Shown one piece after another: positions 32,309-36,983 of a stretch of DNA of 36,983 nt. The stretch is from the NCBI GenBank assembly GCA_022766165.1, contig QYLO01000033.1:1-36983 (forward strand). Direction: 5' to 3'. Below the pieces are notes generated by a model. The model did no database searches and was not told where the DNA came from. It saw nothing but the letters and a program-made list of their open reading frames with translations. Position 1 is the first letter of the stretch. Every line of letters begins with the position of its first letter. A program made the translations under genes and the position numbers. The stretch is from Candidatus Electrothrix gigas (GTDB lineage: Bacteria; Desulfobacterota; Desulfobulbia; Desulfobulbales; Desulfobulbaceae).

Positions 32309-34522
32309 CTATAACAATAACATGAGAATCGCAGGTAAAAATCCTCTGTTGAACAGAAGAGAGGGAATATATCCTGGGCCACCCGAAGCATTCTTTACCT
32401 TTGGATCGTAAGAATTTCCCTGATTATCCAAGATATCTCGGTTCAGGTATTCCTGCAAATCGCTGTAACCGTCTTTGTCTTGGTCGGTTGTGGCGTTGGC
32501 AGTCTGAATGTCGCCGAAATATTCTATTTCCCAAGTATCGGCCATACCGTCCGAGTCTGTATCGTTTTGATTATATTCATACGTGCCGATATCAACATGG
32601 GCGGTACCGTCGTTATCGCCGTCCATTATCCTATTTTGTCCGTCAAGATCGAGTTGGGATAGGGATGGCGCACTGTCAAATCCTGCGTCGATGACGGGTG
32701 AGGATGCGCTGAGGCGGTAGTTGCCGTTTGTCGGGTTGGCAAAGAGAGGATCGGTGTTCAGATTGCCGCCGCTTTGGGTAAAAGTAACGAAAACTTTTCT
32801 CGGATTAAAGAGGTTGTTGTAGCCTGTTGCGCTGACATAAGATTTAATATAAAAATCGTCCGGTGCTATCCCAGTATTTTTGTAAAAAATATTGTTATAA
32901 AAATCAATATCATTTGTAAAAATTACAGCACCTCCACAAGCACCTGGTTCCTCGGCATTACCTATAGCAGTGTTATTGACCACTGTGTTATTGACCATTT
33001 TGATTGACTCCTGTCCGTATAACTTCAATCCGCCATAATATACACCACGGTTACTGCTAAAAAGATTATTGGTAATTACTGGATCATTGTTTTCTATATC
33101 TGCGCCGCCAGTCTGGCCTTCCCCTGAGTTACCCGTTATGACCGTATTGATAATATGTACTTTTCCATTTAGCATATCTACATGAACCCCTCCGATTTTT
33201 TCTCCCTTGTTATCATTGATTACAGCATCAGCAAGAAAAAAAGCTCCTGTACTTGATGAAAAAAAGTCTAGCCCTCCGGTGTTCTCGCTTTTACCATTCC
33301 GTATTGATACACCTTCAATGCGGTTTTCAGTTTGATCGTTGGCCGGGCTGTAGGTACCTATATCCAATACGCCTGCATAATAATAACTGCTCGGTGTAAT
33401 ATTTTCTCCGTCAAGCACTGTATTCAACGGATTAAGCGTTCGCTCGGTGCAGTCAGTATTGTACCCGCCTTCAAGGTAGAGACTGTACGGTTCCGACGAA
33501 GAAAAATGAAACGGCGAGTTATTGTTGTCTGAGATTCCATATACTCCCTGAACAAGCATCACAACATCGTTGTGATTATTGTTGGCAGCAATATAAAGCA
33601 CATCCTGAAGTTCCGTACTGTTGCTTACGCAGTGATAGGTTGTACAGGCATCGCCAAGACCGTCATTATTATTGTCAAGCTGATCAGGGTTATAATCCAG
33701 CGGACAGTTATCTTCGGTATCCGGTATACCATCACCGTCAGTATTTCCGCAGCCGACACTTTGAGAAACGGATGCTGATGCATCGCTACTGTCAGTAACA
33801 ATGAGCTGAACAAGGAACTCCTCACCTTTGTAGGCAAGGTATGCGGAATTCTGTAACGTTGAATCAACCGTGCTGTCCTGCTTAATATCCCATTCCCAAC
33901 TGGTTATTCCATGAGGAAGAGGTGTTGTTGTTTGATCTATAAAACGAAAAAGGCAATACTGTTCGCTTAAAATCGGCACCTGCTCCACACTGAAGGCCGC
34001 TGTCAGAGCGGAATAATTCTCAGTAGTAAAACACCACTCCGGCCCCTCAGTCTGGCTGTTATGACTATCCACGGTCACCACCTGCCAGCAGTATTCAGTC
34101 AGCGGTTCCAGCGGACCGGGAGTCCAGCTTGTCCCGCTGCCGCTGTACACCAATTCCATATCTCCGGTCGGGCCAAAGTAAATGTAAGAGTTGACCGCAT
34201 CGCCGCTGTCGCTGTCGCCTCCGCCGGTCCAGCTCAAGGTCGGGGAAAGTGAAATATCAACAGCTCCGGGTGTAACAGAGGGCGAACTGACCTGTGCAGG
34301 CGGCGTATTGGCCGGGCTATTTGGTGCAGTGACTGCCCTTTGCAGGCGGTTGCCCATGTTGTCGTACACGTAGTCGACCGCAGTGCCGTCGTCATGGAGA
34401 ACCTGTTGCAGGCTGCCGCTGTCGTCGTAGGTGTACTGGAGGGTTTCTGCGGTTGCGTTGATGATCGGAAGCAGGAGGGATATGAAGCAAACTGGCAGCG
34501 ATATTATTTTCAGGGAAGCCAT
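32309..34522 (-). CDS. Multidomain surface protein: YD repeats, FN3, calcium repeats, beta-helix
   Basis: A 737-residue exported protein with a signal peptide (MASLKIISLPVCFISLLLPI) and a GGAGAG site seven bases before the ATG. In order: two RHS/YD repeats (YTYDDSGSLQQVLHDDG and VDYVYDNMGNRLQRAV, about 29-65), a fibronectin-III-like domain (about 80-168), a PKD-like domain (about 172-257), thrombospondin-3-type calcium loops (NTDGDGIPDTEDNCPLD; 258-292), a parallel beta-helix (about 300-620) ending in a choice-of-anchor-Q-like segment (TDPLFANPTNGNYRLSASSP), further calcium loops (DTDSDGMADTWEIEYFGD) and a hydrophobic C-terminal end (LLFNRGFLPAILMLLL). It is likely anchored at the surface. 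Starting with only two YD repeats is odd and suggests a gene fusion with an RHS gene. Confidence 0.8.
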   Translation of the reverse strand: MASLKIISLPVCFISLLLPIINATAETLQYTYDDSGSLQQVLHDDGTAVDYVYDNMGNRLQRAVTAPNSPANTPPAQVSSPSVTPGAVDISLSPTLSWTGGGDSDSGDAVNSYIYFGPTGDMELVYSGSGTSWTPGPLEPLTEYCWQVVTVDSHNSQTEGPEWCFTTENYSALTAAFSVEQVPILSEQYCLFRFIDQTTTPLPHGITSWEWDIKQDSTVDSTLQNSAYLAYKGEEFLVQLIVTDSSDASASVSQSVGCGNTDGDGIPDTEDNCPLDYNPDQLDNNNDGLGDACTTYHCVSNSTELQDVLYIAANNNHNDVVMLVQGVYGISDNNNSPFHFSSSEPYSLYLEGGYNTDCTERTLNPLNTVLDGENITPSSYYYAGVLDIGTYSPANDQTENRIEGVSIRNGKSENTGGLDFFSSSTGAFFLADAVINDNKGEKIGGVHVDMLNGKVHIINTVITGNSGEGQTGGADIENNDPVITNNLFSSNRGVYYGGLKLYGQESIKMVNNTVVNNTAIGNAEEPGACGGAVIFTNDIDFYNNIFYKNTGIAPDDFYIKSYVSATGYNNLFNPRKVFVTFTQSGGNLNTDPLFANPTNGNYRLSASSPVIDAGFDSAPSLSQLDLDGQNRIMDGDNDGTAHVDIGTYEYNQNDTDSDGMADTWEIEYFGDIQTANATTDQDKDGYSDLQEYLNRDILDNQGNSYDPKVKNASGGPGYIPSLLFNRGFLPAILMLLL

Positions 34523-34561
34523 TCTGTCTCTCCTTTTTGTTTGTGATACGGTACGATATGC

Positions 34562-35008
34562 TTACTTGCCTTCTTCCAGAGTTCTGGCATCAAGAATATC
34601 TTTTTCCCGCCCGGTGGATTTTTTGTTTTTGATAAGATTTTTTTTAGACAGAAAGGGAAGATGCATCCCTTCCAATGCAATTTCCTCTCTGGCCTGATAT
34701 GCTTCCTGAAAATCAACTCCGTCTATATGAGTCAGGATATCAATTCTGCGTGGAGCGACACCTATCTGAAATATTATCCCCTGTTCAGCAAACGTTTCTT
34801 CGGAAACCTGTCCGACCGGTGCGCCGAACTGCATGAGCGAGGAAAGTATTTTCTTGGAATTTTCTTTGGTTGCTTCGACCCATATATCAAAATCACCGGT
34901 TGCTCGTGGGTATCCGTATGCGGCAAGGGCGTATGCGCCGACAACAAGAAATCTCACTTCATTTTCTAATAAGCTTTGTAACATTTCTCTGTAATCTTCG
35001 TTCAACAT
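34562..35008 (-). CDS. Nucleotidyltransferase-fold protein (AbiEii/DUF6036-like)
   Basis: A 148-residue protein with the minimal nucleotidyltransferase signature: VVGAYALAAYGYPRATGDFD (about residues 22-41), with Gly24 and the metal pair Asp39 and Asp41, and a third acidic strand in RRIDILTHIDGV. Such proteins are found in abortive-infection and toxin-antitoxin systems, where they add nucleotides to tRNA or protein. AAGGA lies ten bases before the ATG. It overlaps the end of the small gene at 34959-35147 by 50 bases, so the two are coupled. The C-terminal ILDARTLEEGK completes the fold. Toxin, antitoxin or housekeeping role: not determinable. Confidence 0.8.
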   Translation of the reverse strand: MLNEDYREMLQSLLENEVRFLVVGAYALAAYGYPRATGDFDIWVEATKENSKKILSSLMQFGAPVGQVSEETFAEQGIIFQIGVAPRRIDILTHIDGVDFQEAYQAREEIALEGMHLPFLSKKNLIKNKKSTGREKDILDARTLEEGK

Positions 35009-35147
35009 GTTCTTTGTTCCTTATTGACCATACTTCAGCAGTGAGTTCCCAGACAAAGGCAATTCTTTCCTGATAGGAGGCATCAACATAGCTATCATCT
35101 TGTTTTGTCTGTTTTCTGATTGTGATCTTTTTTTTGTCAAGTTGCAT
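34959..35147 (-). CDS. Small partner protein of the nucleotidyltransferase
   Basis: From the ATG at 35147 this is 62 residues: a basic start (MQLDKKKITIRKQTKQDD), an SYQERIAFVWELTAEVW helix, and a basic end (RRLQRNVTKLIRK). Small proteins with the same plan, a basic beta strand then an SPQERL-type helix and an R-LQR ending, often precede this kind of nucleotidyltransferase, probably as its antitoxin or cofactor. A start at 35237 would run across the inverted-repeat element and is unlikely. The overlap of 50 bases with the next gene supports joint expression. Confidence 0.6.
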   Translation of the reverse strand: MQLDKKKITIRKQTKQDDSYVDASYQERIAFVWELTAEVWSIRNKEHVERRLQRNVTKLIRK

Positions 35148-35188
35148 TGTTGCACCGTAATGATTTGAGGGACAGATATTCTTCCAGT

Positions 35189-35270
35189 TCGGTAGGTTGA
35201 AGTGGGGAACGAACCCCAACAAGGTAAAACGGTTCATGTTGGGATTCGCAAGCTTACCTCAACCTGCCGA
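35189..35270. repeat. REP-like inverted repeat element
   Basis: The arm at 35189-35220 (starting TCGGTAGGTTGAAG, ending GAACCCCAAC) is the imperfect reverse complement of the arm at 35238-35270 (starting GTTGGGATTCG, ending CAACCTGCCGA). GGTAGGTTG...AACCCAAC-type palindromes are widely dispersed in bacterial genomes as REP-like sequences. The right arm recurs as a direct repeat at 36106-36129. About 260 bases between the nucleotidyltransferase pair and the next gene hold little else. Confidence 0.6.
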
Positions 35271-35408
35271 GGTTATTACAGTTTACCGTATGGTGTAGCA
35301 GTAGTTTTTCAGTTGAGACAGTTTTCCAGTTGCCTGCAATGCAGTCAACGCATACAATGAAGGCACCTCTTGTTGTCTGCAAATAACCTTAACTTTTGGA
35401 GTGTACCC

Positions 35409-35657
35409 ATGTCAGGACTAACCATTCGCAACCTTGATCCGGCAGTAAAAGCAGGTCTACGGCTCCAGGCCGCCCGTCATGCCTGTTCTATGGAAGAAGA
35501 AGCCAGAAAAATTCTCCGAGCGGCAATCATCAAGCCACCTGAAGAGAAAGGGCTGGGCAGCTTTATTCAAAAAAAATTTACTGAAGCAGACGGTCTTGAA
35601 CTGGCCCCTCATCGTTCAGCTCCCCGCAACCTTGATTTTTTCGAGGAAGTTCAATGA
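35409..35657 (+). CDS. FitA/VapB-type ribbon-helix-helix antitoxin
   Basis: An 82-residue protein beginning MSGLTIRNLDPAVKAGLRLQ, a ribbon-helix-helix strand and helix with ARHACSMEEEARKILRAAI, exactly the FitA/VapB pattern. The C-terminal half (GLGSFIQKKFTE to the end) is the toxin-binding tail. GGAG sits nine bases before the ATG at 35409. Its TGA overlaps the ATG of a VapC-like frame (ATGA at 35654-35657), the normal operon order. Since that toxin is truncated, the antitoxin is an orphan. Earlier in-frame start at 35370 is unlikely. Confidence 0.8.
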   Translation: MSGLTIRNLDPAVKAGLRLQAARHACSMEEEARKILRAAIIKPPEEKGLGSFIQKKFTEADGLELAPHRSAPRNLDFFEEVQ

Positions 35658-35746
35658 TTCTCCTTGATGTGAATATCCCTCTCGTGCTATTCACAAATCC
35701 GCATAGCGGCCTTGCTGATTCCTTCAACACTCTGATCTTCCCATAA
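35654..35746 (+). pseudogene. VapC/FitB PIN-domain toxin, truncated
   Basis: The frame begins MILLDVNIPLVLF, close to the MILLDTNV start that contains the first catalytic Asp of PIN-domain ribonucleases, then leaves the family pattern and stops at TAA 35744-35746 after 30 residues. A full toxin needs about 130-140. The break lies where a minus-strand antitoxin-like gene begins to converge, so two modules were probably joined by deletion. Confidence 0.65.
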
Positions 35747-35762
35747 CGTTCTCTGTCTTCGC

Positions 35763-36020
35763 TTATCTTCCATCGTCTCCGTACAACTCTTTTCTGCTGA
35801 ACGTGCATTGCTCATCTGTCAGTCCGGTCTTGTAACGGGGAAGCCGAATCGGCCTTCTTGCCTTTTGTTCTTTTTCCGGCTGCTCCTCAAGGACAAGGAC
35901 AGCGCGATAACGGCCCTGTCTGATGTCGGAAGGAAGGCGAAGGTTGATAATCGCCCGGCCTGCACCAGCACTTTTGTTTTGATTGTTCTCATTATTCTGT
36001 CCTGTTGATGAATTTTGCAA
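35763..36020 (-). CDS. Antitoxin-like protein without its toxin
   Basis: From a TTG at 36020, with GGGAG six bases before it, the product is 85 residues. The core AIINLRLPSDIRQGRYRAVL is the short beta fold of small antitoxin-like proteins, and the ending CTFSRKELYGDDGR closely matches the FxREDxYGDDGR end of antitoxins that precede PIN-domain toxins. The toxin that should follow is missing: the strand downstream carries only the truncated VapC-like frame of the opposite module. The first 20 residues are Asn/Gln-rich and unusual. An ATG start at 36068 is also possible but has no ribosome-binding site. Confidence 0.55.
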   Translation of the reverse strand: MQNSSTGQNNENNQNKSAGAGRAIINLRLPSDIRQGRYRAVLVLEEQPEKEQKARRPIRLPRYKTGLTDEQCTFSRKELYGDDGR

Positions 36021-36105
36021 AACGTCTCCCTCTGAAAAGTATAGCCCTTTTTCTCGGCAGGGGGCCATGCTTTTCTGTAAAGGCGGAGGTGGTGCGCGGA
36101 AGGCA

Positions 36106-36129
36106 GGTTCATGTTGGGATTCGCAAGCT
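36106..36129. repeat. 24-bp direct repeat, second copy
   Basis: The 24 bases here are identical to 35231-35254 (starting GGTTCATGTTGGG). They correspond to the right arm of the REP-like element without its left partner, followed by a CCTACCTACC sequence. The two copies bracket an 850-base block holding both broken toxin-antitoxin remnants. Confidence 0.7.
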
Positions 36130-36146
36130 CATCCCTACCTACCTGT

Positions 36147-36983
36147 TCACTTATCAGATTCATTTAATAGTTTCATGGATTCTTTTACGTTATTTTTGAA
36201 CAGTTTCTCTCTAGCGTAGTCGGCGATTGTTTTTGCTGTTTGTTTACTCAATGAAGATATGCCTTTTTTAGCTCCGTTTAATAAATTTAAAAATTTACCT
36301 GCTTCATACGTATCTGATTCCTTGCACTGCTTTATATCTTCCAGTGTTTTCTTGTCATTCCTCCACTCCGCTATTTTTTCAACAATCGTAGTATAGCCGT
36401 CCATTGTGACTGCATCTGCCCAACCAACAAGGATATAAAATGGATCGTTTTTTATAGCCCAATCATTTAACTTATCATAACTGGCTTGCGAATCTTTAAT
36501 CTTTTCATGTAGTAACTTGAGACCAAGATAATCGATATTATCTATTGGATCATTCCCCACAAACCCATACAAATTAATCCCCCCAGCTTCCCCAATCGGG
36601 TCCCGATTAATCCACCGCCCCACACCCGGCGCATAAAACCGATATCCGTAATAGGCCAGCCCGGTCTGTTCATCGAATGCCTTGGTGGAAAAGCGGAACG
36701 GCTGGTCCAGGCTCCCGGTCTTGGTCAGCAGCCTGCCGAAAGGACTGTACACATAGCCCGCAACCATTGCCTCGGCATCATCAATCAGGCCGTCCACATT
36801 GCCCTTGCCGTCATACAGATAGGCATAATGCTGCCCGCCCTGGCGCAGTTCCAACAGCCCGCCGATGCCGCCTCCTCGGTTCAGGCCCCAGGTGTACTCC
36901 CGCAAGACCGCATTGCTGCCGTCACGTTCCTGAAGCACATTGAAGCCGTCCAGCACATAACGGTGTTCCGTAACCGGAGCATC
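36147..36983 (-). CDS. RHS-repeat protein, 3' portion (5' end outside the window)
   Basis: The frame is open to the window edge (before the GTG at 36956 it still reads EHRYVLDGFNVLQERDG), so the gene continues beyond it. The visible 279 residues include YD repeats (YAYLYDGKGNVDGLID; GYVYSPFGRLLTKTGS) and the RHS hyperconserved core (GLAYYGYRFYAPGVGRWINR, DPIGEAGGINLYGFVGNDPI, then DNIDYLGLK). After this core RHS proteins carry a variable C-terminal domain, often a toxin released by self-cleavage. Here it is about 125 residues, helical, A+T-rich (from about 36530 down) and unlike any toxin I recognise. No immunity gene is obvious downstream: the next frame is the antitoxin-like gene 126 bases away. 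Confidence 0.85.
   Translation of the reverse strand, partial: DAPVTEHRYVLDGFNVLQERDGSNAVLREYTWGLNRGGGIGGLLELRQGGQHYAYLYDGKGNVDGLIDDAEAMVAGYVYSPFGRLLTKTGSLDQPFRFSTKAFDEQTGLAYYGYRFYAPGVGRWINRDPIGEAGGINLYGFVGNDPIDNIDYLGLKLLHEKIKDSQASYDKLNDWAIKNDPFYILVGWADAVTMDGYTTIVEKIAEWRNDKKTLEDIKQCKESDTYEAGKFLNLLNGAKKGISSLSKQTAKTIADYAREKLFKNNVKESMKLLNESDK

Noticed and set aside
35578..35808. Minus-strand frame continuing behind the antitoxin-like gene as its PIN toxin
   Set aside because: It lacks the DTN start and the acidic PIN residues and lies antisense to the FitA-like gene and toxin stub.

Overview
The window looks like a chromosomal segment of a Gram-negative, probably anaerobic bacterium of the Desulfobacterota, most likely the Desulfobulbales (sulfate reducers and cable bacteria). 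This placement is inferred, not proven. It rests on the intact cdaA-cdaR-glmM and guaB-guaA/purF housekeeping blocks, a selenocysteine-encoding selW-like gene, many secreted or outer-membrane proteins, and a background of toxin-antitoxin, RHS, TnpB and repeat debris.

Layout. 1-1800 is accessory DNA: a decayed higBA module between two copies of an unknown gene tail, then a methyltransferase gene bracketed by integron-like core sites. 1826-5343 (minus) is an operon with a small membrane protein, a membrane-anchored spermidine-synthase homologue, a double DUF350 protein, a thermonuclease-like protein and an S-adenosylmethionine-decarboxylase homologue. 5558-6046 is repeat DNA around the stump of a caspase-like gene. 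6109-9318 (minus) is cdaA-cdaR-glmM, which links c-di-AMP synthesis to cell-wall precursor synthesis. 9639-12022 (plus) holds prmA-like, mutY and a 71-residue SelW-like selenoprotein whose in-frame UGA is followed by a SECIS-like hairpin with a GGTCT loop. 12327-12536 is a dead TnpB C-terminus. 12722-15363 (plus) encodes two unknown secreted proteins and a FadL-like outer-membrane protein.

From 15577 to 34522 every recognised gene is on the minus strand. They are a Cys-rich peptidoglycan-binding secreted protein; a cyclic-nucleotide-binding/DUF4388 regulator; a Na+/Ca2+-type exchanger; a NYN nuclease fused to a cold-shock domain; guaB-guaA; purF overlapping an MFS transporter; a 1535-residue AsmA/DUF748-like protein with recent internal duplications; and a surface protein joining RHS repeats, calcium-binding repeats and a beta-helix. 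The last 2.5 kb is again accessory DNA: a nucleotidyltransferase pair, two broken toxin-antitoxin remnants, REP-like inverted repeats and the 3' end of an RHS gene that leaves the window.

The best candidates for something new are the selenoprotein, which ordinary ORF calling misses because its UGA reads as a stop; the polyamine-like membrane operon with its altered decarboxylase processing site; a cassette-like methyltransferase; and a possible pseudoknot-forming structured element near 18.6-18.75 kb. No tRNA, rRNA or CRISPR array was recognised.
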